NCBI RefSeq assembly: GCF_007752535.1
Contig: NZ_CP036426.1
Coordinates: forward strand, 5,146,001 to 5,210,000
DNA length: 64,000 bases
Reading direction: 5' to 3'
DNA from: Tautonia plasticadhaerens
GTDB lineage: Bacteria; Planctomycetota; Planctomycetia; Isosphaerales; Isosphaeraceae
The notes under the pieces are model-generated. The model saw only the letters and a list, made by a program, of their open reading frames with translations, was not told the DNA's origin and did not search any database. Numbering within the stretch: the stretch's first letter is position 1; every line of letters starts with the position of its first letter. Of the stretch, positions 10,701 through 18,604 are shown piece by piece. Made by a program: the position numbers and the translations under genes.

Positions 10701-11167
10701 TCCTGCGGCGGTTCGGCCTGGGGTCGACACCGGGCCACTACATCGTCTCGGCCGGCCCGCCCCCGCCACACTTCGACGCCCTCCGCACCGCCTTGGTGGC
10801 CATCGGGGAGCCTGCGGCCCCGCTCGTCGTCATGGCGCAGAGCTGGCCGGCGTCGGCCCCGGCCGGTCGACTCGAGCTCGACGCCATCCAGCTGTTCCTC
10901 CGGTTCTGGGAGTCGCTTGGCGGCGGGTTTCGCCGCGAGGCGTACGACAGTTTTCGCGTCGCCGAGGAGGCGCTGACCTCGCTGCTCGAGGCGGGCTTCG
11001 GCCTGACAAAGTTCGAGCCCCGGATGCTCCAGGATTACCGGGACGAGTGGGTCGAGATCACCTCCCGGGGCGACCTGGGGACCGGTCGGGTGCGCCGGGT
11101 CGTGCGACCCGGCCTCCGGACCCGTGACAACCTGCTGAGGGTCGCTGCCCTCGTGGAGGCCGAGTGA
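7727..11167 (+). CDS. Large protein of unknown family in the GTPase/Hsp70 operon
   Basis: 1146 residues, start ATG 7727 with GGAGAACG upstream and a 22-base overlap with the Hsp70-like gene. I recognise no domain. There is no signal peptide and no transmembrane segment, so it should be cytoplasmic. The N-terminal third is helical with many charged residues and could be a coiled scaffold; the rest is rich in Leu, Ala, Arg and Pro. DNA from about 7900 to 8490 is clearly richer in A and T (for example around 8281-8330) than the rest of the gene and operon, suggesting that this segment has a different history or slower amelioration. Position suggests a structural partner of the GTPase and the ATPase. 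Confidence 0.65.
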   Translation: MAPSPGLSPSARAATPGSPTDPATGLRLRLEEGLRQLHLCLYWINYRRQLTKLRDRDHDRRAEELANQIMKGVIGPFLERARWIPGLVHLVQRAKEEPATYNELIDQLNKPREDLIGRLIAAVDPDRTPSTDRLLPLLERCLLGTSHLSDQNPNRGCEVGPVDSATFWLHQGKALAGWLRLGPELNKFENKWQFDAEIDRYAAKLNKLVASLLEHRDPRLENHLSEIGGGLRVLATKMRSNLEQGGEIDPRWRFHCAEIFESMPEGWPPRALSEMSLILDAGGTGGDWLDAIREARSTGATDGRVVLAEWLLGCLDGLDQKRPLPELAWSQVEQGLSSMLGRECTLVRTQAVDSAGRESWRVEEPTRPSGKLPRLKQTGLVLDGSTVVRPAIIQVPRDVESILALPLDRLGAEASGELGGLARQLRGLLARSPTLEQGRMEPDDLVLVWRTLVRAAISPSPASGLLVDGLRRLGYVLAAAPAGPGQTPVDGWVAVLPDPLADCPTPLETEGVHGPGAVALRCPDKTHLFPAVWLRVPHPWAGRERWLDVLIKHEATLLRLADPATGWVRASGLGDLVRGLAAARSGGSPPDRQGADLAAEIFAVFHDRWRRVARPDAPPGDRERRQEAGMIARDLYQALEEPARRHLGLPLRPQDLAPDLEAMEQGVPGDDVVVEWEPSPGSKSRVEVAEVVLGGRGRPACLRLVAPKRCDDRVLAWARLPGPEGLLTGRLRPIRQRLLWMPRSDRPALEAPLAELASLLASDAALGELVAAGRLGDEAARAWLRRLLTDRVVAVYPAIDPESLDFLPPEAAAAPGLAWTYHDDIPAGSIVPDAPVNFSTDPARARATLSLGPRGRHPWLDAAIDLEGWLERRPPSRLAETLRGPAGRLAAEARSTIGARESAPKEVLQAPFEAVLSALIDGGAPDSPGAADEAMRHLARVADGLGLRLRPSGWSFAAPPAQGTVPVDEAVADPDAHPARFEAAGPPAGFLVLRRFGLGSTPGHYIVSAGPPPPHFDALRTALVAIGEPAAPLVVMAQSWPASAPAGRLELDAIQLFLRFWESLGGGFRREAYDSFRVAEEALTSLLEAGFGLTKFEPRMLQDYRDEWVEITSRGDLGTGRVRRVVRPGLRTRDNLLRVAALVEAE

Positions 11168-12159
11168 TGGTCGATGCCCCCCGCCAGCACCCCTCGGCCC
11201 GGCCTGCCGTTGGCGCCGAGCCCGTTCGCCTGATGCCGTCCATGCGGCGGCCCTGGCTCGGGATGGTCGCCGCGGCCGCCGTCGTGGCGGCCCTGGCGAC
11301 GCTGCTCCCGCCGCGGCAGGCCCGGCTCGCGAGCCCGCTGGCGCTCGCCTGCCATGCCCTGTCCGTCGTCGCATTGGTGACACTGGCCCTCGAGGCGATC
11401 GCCCAGGCCCGGGCGTCCCGGGCGTTGCAGCGAGCCGGCCGGGACGGGATGGAGGACCGGTCGGCCTGGCCGGCCCGGATGGTCCGCCGGGCGTTGCACG
11501 GCCGCCTCAGGGGGGTCTTCGGCCAAGTGGAAATCGACCATCACCTCGACCGCCTCGCCGAGCTGGAGCAGGATGCTTACGCGCGTCGCTGGGACTTCTA
11601 TCGCTATGTGGCCTTCGTGCCCCCGCTACTCGGCCTGCTCGACGGCTGGCGAGTCGTCCAGATCGAGTCGAACCTGACCCCCTTCGCGGAGGCGTTCCAG
11701 TCGCTGGCGGTCGCATGGGTCGAGGCGGGCGTCTGGCTGGCGTTGAGCGGCCTGCTGGCGATGCGGGGTCGCGCCCTGCTGGAGGACTGGCGGTCGCTCG
11801 CCGGCCGCCTCGCCTCGCCGGGCTCGACCCTGGTGGCCGACGCCCTCGAGTCCGCTCCTCGGCCAGGACCGCACGCGGTCGGGTCTGCGGCGGCCGACCC
11901 GACGGCGGACTGGCCGGAGAGGGGCACCTCCCCATCCTTCCAGGGACGTCCGACCCCAGCCAACCCGGCCGGAGCCCCGCTGGCGGCCGCGCACGGGCCC
12001 GATGCGGGGGACCCGGCCGACAAAGCCCCCCCGATGGATCGAGTTCCCAAGACCGAGGACCGGGACCCGCCCCCGTCCACCTCCCTCGCCGACATCTACG
12101 ACAAGTTCTTCGCCGGCAACTCGTCGGCCTCCCCAGACGGGGAGGGCTCCGATGGATAA
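11164..12159 (+). CDS. MotA/TolQ/ExbB-like polytopic membrane protein
   Basis: 331 residues from GTG 11164, or ATG 11167, both overlapping the preceding stop. Two hydrophobic segments occur near 29-50 and 57-80, then a cytoplasmic stretch of about 75 residues, then two more segments near 155-175 and 180-200. The third and fourth follow the pattern PPLLGLL...F...L...W..AGVWLALSGLLAM, which resembles the pore helices of MotA/TolQ/ExbB proton-channel subunits. The C-terminal 120 residues are Pro/Ala/Gly-rich and probably disordered. The following genes each carry one N-terminal membrane segment, as a MotB/TolR-type partner would, but neither shows the TolR Asp motif clearly. The assignment to this superfamily is an inference. 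Confidence 0.55.
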   Translation: MMVDAPRQHPSARPAVGAEPVRLMPSMRRPWLGMVAAAAVVAALATLLPPRQARLASPLALACHALSVVALVTLALEAIAQARASRALQRAGRDGMEDRSAWPARMVRRALHGRLRGVFGQVEIDHHLDRLAELEQDAYARRWDFYRYVAFVPPLLGLLDGWRVVQIESNLTPFAEAFQSLAVAWVEAGVWLALSGLLAMRGRALLEDWRSLAGRLASPGSTLVADALESAPRPGPHAVGSAAADPTADWPERGTSPSFQGRPTPANPAGAPLAAAHGPDAGDPADKAPPMDRVPKTEDRDPPPSTSLADIYDKFFAGNSSASPDGEGSDG

Positions 12160-13879
12160 GCGACGCTCGGCCCGGTTCCCCGGGTCGCGTTCCGGCAACC
12201 TGCTCGCTTGGATCGTCTGGGTCGGCTACATCCACCTCCTGGCCGGGGCGGCCCTGGTGATCCACACACGGGACGGCACCGCCGGCGTGCCAGCCCTCGT
12301 CGGGTTCGACCCAGGCGCCCCGACCCGGGCCGGCGGGCCCGGCGTCCTTCACCTGCCCATCCTGATCGACAGGCCCTCGCCAGGCGCCACGGTCTCCGTC
12401 GCCGCCGAGGAGGTGGACGGCGCCGCGGTCGCCGGGCGTGACTACCGCCTGCAAGCCGACCGCCTCTCGCTCCCGGCCGACGGCGGCCCGGCCGTCGTCG
12501 CCGTCGAGGTGCTCGACGACCCGACTCGCCGCGAGGATCGGCTGCTGCGGCTCACGCTCCGGGCCGAGGGGGGCGTCGCGGTCGACCCGGCGCGGTCGAG
12601 CTGGACGGTGCTCCTGCCTCGCCGGGAGAGGGCCGGCGACTCGCCGCCCGAGGTGGTCGAGGTGGTCGAGGTCTCCTTCGAGGCGACCACGCTGGAGGCG
12701 GTCGAGGGGGTCGGCGCCTCGGAGGCCGGGCTCCTGCTGAGCCCCCCCGCGGCGTCGCCGGTCGTCGTGAGCTACCGCGTCGGTGACGGCCCCGAGGAGT
12801 TCTTCCCGGTGGCCGCTGGCGTCCGGCGTGCTACCCTCCCGATCGTCGTGCCGGACGACTTGATCTACCGCGGCGACCGGACCATCGAGGTCTCCCTCGC
12901 CGACGGGCCCGGCTCCCGGGCGGGCCAGCCGTCTCGGCTGTCACTGAAGGTCCGCGACGACGAGTCGATGCCGACGCTGAGGGCCTCGGCCTCCCGGGAC
13001 ACCGTCGCCGAGGGGTCCGGCGAGCCCCTACTGCTACGCCTCTGGCTCGAGGGGCCGGCCACCGGCTCCGAGGTGTCGGTCCGCTGCATCGTCGCCCCGT
13101 CCTCCTCCGGCCCCGGCGTGCCCGTATCCCCGCCCCCCGAGCGGATCGTCCTGCGGCCGGGCGAGTCCGAAAAACGCATCGAGATCCCCATCCGGGACGA
13201 CCGCGAGAAGGGTCCCGACTGTTCGTTCGAGCTGGTCCTGAGCGATGCCGAGGGTGCCTCGTTCGAGCCGGACCGCCAGCGGCTGGAGTTCCGCATCACC
13301 GACGACGACGGCTTGCCGGGGCACGTCCTGCTGGTCGTCGTACACACCAGGGATCTGGACGCCTTCGGCGAGCAGATCCGGTCGGAGCTGGCCAAGCTGT
13401 TCCTCGTTCCGGACTTCCGCGGGGTCTTCCTCGGGGGCGACCCGGTCCTCGTGCGCAAGGGCGCCGGGCCGGCCTCCTGGTCCCCCGCGCAACCGGCGCC
13501 GACGAACGAGGGCCGGCCCTTCGCCGAGGGCGACCCGCTCGAGCAAGCGTTCAACGCGGCGTTCGACGTGGCCCGCGAGCTGGAATCGGAGGCCATCGAC
13601 GACCGGTTCGTCGTGTTCGTCCTCTGGCCCAACCAGGAGCCGCTCGATCGCTTCCGACTGGACACCTCGGGCCTGAATCGCCCGGAGGGACACCCCGTCC
13701 GGGTCTTCGCCCTGGGGACTTCCCCCCAGGGTTCGGAGGAGAGCCTAGACCGGGCCTTCCGCCCGGGCGAGGTCCGCTACATCAACCCGAGGGCCCTGGA
13801 GTCCCTCCAGATCGACCTGGAGCGCGTCATCCGACCCTTCCTCGACGAGAACGGCCGAGGGCGCCAGAGCGGCCCCTGA
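12152..13879 (+). CDS. Membrane-anchored protein with Calx-beta-like repeats
   Basis: 575 residues from ATG 12152, overlapping the preceding gene by eight bases. The frame is open back to 12002 but the upstream part lies inside the previous gene, and GGGGAGGG sits just before 12152. A short basic N-terminus precedes one membrane segment (about residues 17-38). The periplasmic part has two or three repeats with the Calx-beta signature of paired strands ending in RDD, EDGxP-like turns (VRDDES, ITDDDG), usually Ca-binding adhesion modules. The last 150 residues (VLLVVVHTRDLD, FVVFVLWPNQEP) look like a Rossmann or VWA-like fold without an obvious metal site. A role in extracytoplasmic protein contacts is likely. 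Confidence 0.6.
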   Translation: MDKRRSARFPGSRSGNLLAWIVWVGYIHLLAGAALVIHTRDGTAGVPALVGFDPGAPTRAGGPGVLHLPILIDRPSPGATVSVAAEEVDGAAVAGRDYRLQADRLSLPADGGPAVVAVEVLDDPTRREDRLLRLTLRAEGGVAVDPARSSWTVLLPRRERAGDSPPEVVEVVEVSFEATTLEAVEGVGASEAGLLLSPPAASPVVVSYRVGDGPEEFFPVAAGVRRATLPIVVPDDLIYRGDRTIEVSLADGPGSRAGQPSRLSLKVRDDESMPTLRASASRDTVAEGSGEPLLLRLWLEGPATGSEVSVRCIVAPSSSGPGVPVSPPPERIVLRPGESEKRIEIPIRDDREKGPDCSFELVLSDAEGASFEPDRQRLEFRITDDDGLPGHVLLVVVHTRDLDAFGEQIRSELAKLFLVPDFRGVFLGGDPVLVRKGAGPASWSPAQPAPTNEGRPFAEGDPLEQAFNAAFDVARELESEAIDDRFVVFVLWPNQEPLDRFRLDTSGLNRPEGHPVRVFALGTSPQGSEESLDRAFRPGEVRYINPRALESLQIDLERVIRPFLDENGRGRQSGP

Positions 13880-13911
13880 GCCGCATCGAGTCCCCGACGC
13901 AGGAGCCCGCG

Positions 13912-15177
13912 ATGAGCAATGACGCGCAAATTCCAAGTGGAGCGCCGCCAGAACCCAGGCCCAATCCGGCGGCCGCCAGGCTCCCCGGTCAGGGTCAGGG
14001 TGAGCTGAAGCTGTTGTTGGGAACGATCGAGACGCGCCTGAGGCGGATCGAATCGGCCATCGAGCGCCCCGTCTCGCCCGAGGCAGAGACCAGGCGTGGC
14101 AAGCGGATCACGACGCTGGCCGGCCGGTTCGGCACCTGGGCGGCGGTCGCCGCCTCGGCATTGGTGGCGGCGGGCCTGCTGGTCGGGCTCGGGCTGGCGA
14201 TCCAGGCCATGCGGCAGCTCCAGCTCTCCGACCTTGAGATGCGGGCCGCCGAGGTCGACCGCCGGCTCGATGATACCCAGGCTCAGCTCGAGGCGATCCG
14301 CCGCTCGTCCGCCGGCATCGACACGCTGGTGGTCGAGGTCGCCGGCGTCCGCGACGGCTATCGTCAGCTCGACGCGGACGCCAGGATGCTGCTCGGGGAG
14401 ATCGGCTCCTACATGGGCAAGGCCGAGGAGTTCAACGGCCGGCTCCGAGGGCATGCTGAACGGCTCGACGAGAAGCTGGAAGGCCTCGGCAGCGCGGTCG
14501 CGGGGCAGGTCGGCCCATACGTCGAGAAGGCCTACGTCCGCCCCGTCGAGGAGAGCCGGGCGACCCTCGATGACCTGGTGGCCCAGGTCCGGATGCTCCG
14601 CGACTCGATGCGGCAACGCGTGGGGCCGGAGCGGGTGGCGGTCGTCGTCTTCGACTCGTCGAGGCTCCGGGCCGAGACCTCCCGCGAGTCCCTCCGCCGC
14701 CTCTTCCGCGAGACCCCGCTGCGAGGCGGGTATCGGGGTTTCGAGCCGTCCCTGCACCTGGCCAGTGAGGGAAGGGTCAGAGAGACCCTCATCCCGTTCG
14801 GCGAGGAGCCCGTCCCCGCCCGGCCGTTCTCCTCGGAGTGGACGACCGAGGAAGGCAGCGTCGAGCGGGTCGCTTCGTTCGACCCGAAGGTCATCTTCGA
14901 CGGAGGGCCGGACGACGTGCCACGTCGGGTGGTCCTGGTCGTCAGCCCCCAGGCCGAGGCCCCGGCCGAGGGCGATCCGAACTGGCCGGAGTCGTTGCGG
15001 GTCGACGCCGTGATCGTCGGCGAGGGCGAGCCGACGCGGCTCGCATCCTGGGAGGCATTCTGCGGCTCGCAGGGCGGAGGACGGACGCTGACCGTCCCGG
15101 AAGCTGGCGAGCCGCTCCTCCGATCGCTCGAGGCGCTGCTCCGCCCCGCTCCCCTTCCTATCGCCGAGGGCTCGTAA
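13912..15177 (+). CDS. Single-pass membrane protein with coiled coil
   Basis: 421 residues, ATG 13912 with AGGAGC at a good distance. A Pro-rich cytoplasmic N-terminus of about 70 residues contains a short amphipathic helix and is followed by one membrane segment (about 77-98, AAVAASALVAAGLLVGLGLA). Residues of about 99-240 are a strong coiled coil (repeated Leu/Val heptads, few Gly/Pro). The C-terminal domain (VAVVVFDSSRLRAE and later strands) is alpha/beta and periplasmic. The topology, a short inside tail plus a long outside coil, resembles motor stator or secretion adaptor partners, but I find no named family. It is co-transcribed with the MotA/TolQ-like gene. Confidence 0.6.
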   Translation: MSNDAQIPSGAPPEPRPNPAAARLPGQGQGELKLLLGTIETRLRRIESAIERPVSPEAETRRGKRITTLAGRFGTWAAVAASALVAAGLLVGLGLAIQAMRQLQLSDLEMRAAEVDRRLDDTQAQLEAIRRSSAGIDTLVVEVAGVRDGYRQLDADARMLLGEIGSYMGKAEEFNGRLRGHAERLDEKLEGLGSAVAGQVGPYVEKAYVRPVEESRATLDDLVAQVRMLRDSMRQRVGPERVAVVVFDSSRLRAETSRESLRRLFRETPLRGGYRGFEPSLHLASEGRVRETLIPFGEEPVPARPFSSEWTTEEGSVERVASFDPKVIFDGGPDDVPRRVVLVVSPQAEAPAEGDPNWPESLRVDAVIVGEGEPTRLASWEAFCGSQGGGRTLTVPEAGEPLLRSLEALLRPAPLPIAEGS

Positions 15178-15179
15178 CC

Positions 15180-17780
15180 ATGCGACGACGAACCGGACCC
15201 GCCGCCGCCCGAATCCCCGCGCCCTGGGCCCTCGCCGTGGCGCTGCTCCTCACCGCGGGGACCGCCGCGAGGGGGCAGCAGGTCGAGATCCCGGGCGGCA
15301 AGCCCGTGCCCCAGGCCTTCATGCCCGCCCCGGTCGACCCCGACCCGATCACCGGCGAGATCCCCGAGAACGCGCCTAGGGTCGCCTGGCGCGTCTGGGC
15401 CGCCCACGCCGACTTCCGGCCCCGATCTCGCCCCGAGCTGGCCTCCCCGCCCGCCTTCGGGAGCCGCGGCCTGTCGTTCCTGGAGCCGAGCCATGTGCTC
15501 ATGAAGTACCAGGGCAGCGACAACCACGAATACCTGCTGCTGGCTAGCGGCACGCCGGCGACCAACCTCAGCGGGGTCCGGCAGGTCCTCGGCTGGGTCC
15601 CGCGCGATTACGTCATCGACGAGGCCCGCGCCGAGCGGTCGGCCGGCAGCGCCGTGCCGGTCAAGGCGATGCTGGTCAACGACGCCGAGCGTCCAGACAC
15701 GTTCACCGAGGACACGGGGGCCTTCCAGGAGGCGGTTTGGACCCAGGCCGTGCCCGAGCCGCTGGACGACGAGGCGGGCCGGAAGGCCTACCGCCTCAAG
15801 CAGTACGCCCTCTTCAATATCTTCTGGATCTACGCCCGGACCCCGCACGGGCCGCTGACGTCGACCGCCGAGGATCGCGACCGGGCGTGGCTACTGATCG
15901 GAACGTCGCCCAACCTGACGATCGACGCGATGACCGGCAGCGACAACGCGAGCGAGGTCATCCAGGGCTGGGTCCCGGAGCGCCGGGCGCTGCTCTGGCT
16001 AACCCGCGAGGGCCTCGCGTGGGACCGGGCCTCCACCCTGCCCCAGGCCCGCGACCGGAGGAAGGATCGCGGGGCCGTCTACACGTCGGCCGGCGATGCC
16101 TACGCGGCCTCCTACCCCGAGACCTTCGCCCAGATGGCCGGCGGCCCGGCCCCGGCGCAGGTCGAGGCAATTGCCACCGAGGGGGCCGTCGAGAGCGACG
16201 AGGGGGGCTGGGAGTCCGTCGCCTACAAGCCGCACCACATGCGGATGCCCCGGCTGAACTGGCCTGGCCCCTTCGACGAGGACAAGACCGAATTCCCCGA
16301 GCGCGGCGACCCCACGGGCAAGAACGAGCTGATCCGCGTCGGCAGTATCAGCGGCTTCGACGGCCTCAGTCCCGAGGAGGTCGCCGACCGCAACCAGAAG
16401 CTCGACGAGATCGGCCGGCTGCTGGAGGTGACCGAGATCCTCTTCGTCATCGACGACACCATCAGCATGGGGGTCCACTTCGAGGCGGTGGCGAAGGCGG
16501 TCGAGGCGATCGAGAAGGACGCCAAGTCCCTGGAGTCCCGGCAACGCAGCGAGGGCGGCAAGGCGCCCCTGATCCGGGCCGCCGTGTCGTTCTACAACGA
16601 CACGGACGGGAGGCCCGAGGGCGCGGTCCCCTACTCGGTGATGCCGCTCCGCCCCGCTGCGGAGTTCGGCGGGTCGATCGCCCGGGAGGTCCGCGGCCAC
16701 GCGACGAACAACGGCGGCGACGAACGCGAGATGGTCTTCTTCGGGCTGGCCAAGGCGATCGAGGCCGCCCACTTCTCCGCCTTCTCCCGCAAGGTCGTCG
16801 TCCTGATCGGCGACGCTGGCGACAAGTCCGACCCTGAGGACCCCAGCCACGCCGAGGCGGTCGGGCGGCTTTTCCGGCCCGCGAGCGACGCGCCGATCGA
16901 GCTCGTCTCGGTCCAAGTCGTCCCGCCCCAGCCGGGGGCCGAGAGCGGCGCTTTCGATCGCCAGGTGAGGCACCTGGCCGCCTTCCTCAACGGGAGCCGG
17001 CGTGAGGGCGGCCGGACGCTCGGACGCAACGAGATCCTCCGGCCGGGCCAGGAGCTCGACGAGTTGCTCTCAGAGACCTACGAGGAGGTCGTCGCCGAAG
17101 CCCGGAGGAAGCGACTGGAGATCGACCAGCTCCGAGCCGGCGACTTCAACACCGAGATCGGCGGCGACATCAAAGCGATCCTCCGACGCCTGGGCATCGA
17201 CGTCGACGCCATCCGTCGCCAGAGCGAGGGCAAGTTCCAGCTCTTCCGCCCAGGCTACGTCTGGCGCTACCCGCAGGGAATGGAGGGTCGATCCCGCCAG
17301 GTGCGGGACGTAGTGCTGCTCAACGGCGCCGAGATCCAGGACCTGATCACCAGCCTGGAGAAGATCGCCGACTGGCGGTTCGGGGGGCCTCAGCGCAGCC
17401 GGGCGACGAAGGAGGGCCTCCGCGAGCTGATCGACGCGTTGGTCGGCGAGTATGCCGACGACAACATCTCCTTCCAGGAGGCGATGCGGCGCAGGATGGA
17501 GCTGAGGCTCCGCACCGGGCTGCTCGCCCTACGCCCCAAGGCCGGCGAGCTCGACGTCTCGCTCCAGCACATCGAGGACATCCACCATCGCGTCTCACTG
17601 CTGCGGGACATCGTGGCCGACCAAGAGCGTGACTGGGTCGTCCGCAGGGTCCCCGACGGCAATCAAGAGCTGATTATCCACACCCCCGGCCCCGAGGTGC
17701 GTCAGAGCCGGCGATGGTTCACCATCCCCGGGGGGTCGGCCCGCTGGTACTGGATCGACGTCGAGGACGAGCTGCCCTGA
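15180..17780 (+). CDS. Exported SH3-like and VWA domain protein
   Basis: 866 residues from ATG 15180, two bases after the preceding stop. I chose this start because it gives a clear signal peptide (hydrophobic ALAVALLLTAGTAARG). The frame upstream to 14838 is a shadow of the previous gene. Two SH3-like modules can be read, each ending in GWV (VLGWVPRDYV near 140; IQGWVPERRA near 263). A von Willebrand A domain begins near 420 with ILFVIDDTISM, a degenerate MIDAS (DxTxS in place of DxSxS), and includes VVVLIGDAGDKSD. The combination resembles the periplasmic part of PpkA-type kinases of type VI secretion, but no kinase domain is present here. The upstream pseudokinase could be its separated counterpart. 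Confidence 0.65.
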   Translation: MRRRTGPAAARIPAPWALAVALLLTAGTAARGQQVEIPGGKPVPQAFMPAPVDPDPITGEIPENAPRVAWRVWAAHADFRPRSRPELASPPAFGSRGLSFLEPSHVLMKYQGSDNHEYLLLASGTPATNLSGVRQVLGWVPRDYVIDEARAERSAGSAVPVKAMLVNDAERPDTFTEDTGAFQEAVWTQAVPEPLDDEAGRKAYRLKQYALFNIFWIYARTPHGPLTSTAEDRDRAWLLIGTSPNLTIDAMTGSDNASEVIQGWVPERRALLWLTREGLAWDRASTLPQARDRRKDRGAVYTSAGDAYAASYPETFAQMAGGPAPAQVEAIATEGAVESDEGGWESVAYKPHHMRMPRLNWPGPFDEDKTEFPERGDPTGKNELIRVGSISGFDGLSPEEVADRNQKLDEIGRLLEVTEILFVIDDTISMGVHFEAVAKAVEAIEKDAKSLESRQRSEGGKAPLIRAAVSFYNDTDGRPEGAVPYSVMPLRPAAEFGGSIAREVRGHATNNGGDEREMVFFGLAKAIEAAHFSAFSRKVVVLIGDAGDKSDPEDPSHAEAVGRLFRPASDAPIELVSVQVVPPQPGAESGAFDRQVRHLAAFLNGSRREGGRTLGRNEILRPGQELDELLSETYEEVVAEARRKRLEIDQLRAGDFNTEIGGDIKAILRRLGIDVDAIRRQSEGKFQLFRPGYVWRYPQGMEGRSRQVRDVVLLNGAEIQDLITSLEKIADWRFGGPQRSRATKEGLRELIDALVGEYADDNISFQEAMRRRMELRLRTGLLALRPKAGELDVSLQHIEDIHHRVSLLRDIVADQERDWVVRRVPDGNQELIIHTPGPEVRQSRRWFTIPGGSARWYWIDVEDELP

Positions 17781-18604
17781 TGTTCCACCTCAGCGAGCTA
17801 GTCTTCCGCTACCCGGGCCCGCGGCCGGCTCGGCCGACGATCGACCTCTCCGGCGTGCGGCTCGACCTGCCGATCAGCGGGACCCTGGTCCTGCTCGGCG
17901 AGTCGGGCTCGGGCAAGACGACGCTTCTCAGCCTCCTCGGCTTGCTCTGGGATCGGCCGGCCGAGTCCGGCGAGCTCACCTACGGGGGCGTCGCCCCGGC
18001 GCGGGGCGACACCCGCACCCGGGCCATCCTCCGGCGGTCCGAGTTCGGCTTCGTGCTGCAGTCGGCGTTCTTGCTGCCGCACTTCACCGTGTCCCAGAAC
18101 GTGGCCGTCCCGCTGGAGCTGGCCGGAATCGATGCGGCCTCGATCCGGGAGCGGGTGGGGCACCTGCTGGGGGCGGCCGGCCTGTCGGACCTCGCGAGGA
18201 GGCGGGCACGCACGCTCTCCGGCGGCCAGCGACAGCGAGTCGCGGTGCTCCGGGCGCTGGCACACGACCCTCGGGTCGTCTTCGCCGACGAGCCGGTGAG
18301 CAACCTCGACCGCCAGAACGCCGAGGTCGTCCTGGATCTGTTGGCCCGCTGGCGCCTCGGGTCGCTCTTCGAGCGGCAGGAGCGGCGGGATCGCCTGCTC
18401 GTGCTCGTCTCCCACAGCCTGCGCCAGGCCAGGAAGATCGCCGACGGCGAGGGGATGGCCCTGCTGCTGCACGAGGGGCGGCTCGTCGGGGGCCGCCCCT
18501 ACCCGCTGGCCCAGATCGACGACGCGACGATCTACCGGGCGACCGAATCCGGTCTCGAGCCCGGCACCGGTCCGCAGGTCTCCGCCGCGGAGGTGTCGCC
18601 ATGA
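17780..18604 (+). CDS. ABC transporter ATP-binding protein, LolD/MacB type
   Basis: 274 residues from ATG 17780, which shares its A with the preceding TGA. Walker A is GESGSGKTT (near residue 39), the Q-loop is FVLQS, the signature motif is LSGGQRQRVA and Walker B is VVFADEPVSNLD, so all ATPase motifs are present. The length and the single following permease match LolD/FtsE/MacB-type complexes, which act on lipoproteins or on periplasmic partners by mechanotransmission rather than by classical transport. It probably powers the envelope end of this operon's machine. Confidence 0.85.
   Translation: MFHLSELVFRYPGPRPARPTIDLSGVRLDLPISGTLVLLGESGSGKTTLLSLLGLLWDRPAESGELTYGGVAPARGDTRTRAILRRSEFGFVLQSAFLLPHFTVSQNVAVPLELAGIDAASIRERVGHLLGAAGLSDLARRRARTLSGGQRQRVAVLRALAHDPRVVFADEPVSNLDRQNAEVVLDLLARWRLGSLFERQERRDRLLVLVSHSLRQARKIADGEGMALLLHEGRLVGGRPYPLAQIDDATIYRATESGLEPGTGPQVSAAEVSP

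Noticed and set aside
11164-15177. A Zorya-type defence system (MotA/MotB pair)
   Set aside because: No OmpA-like ZorB, no ZorC/ZorD and no helicase or nuclease. The MotA-like similarity alone is not enough.
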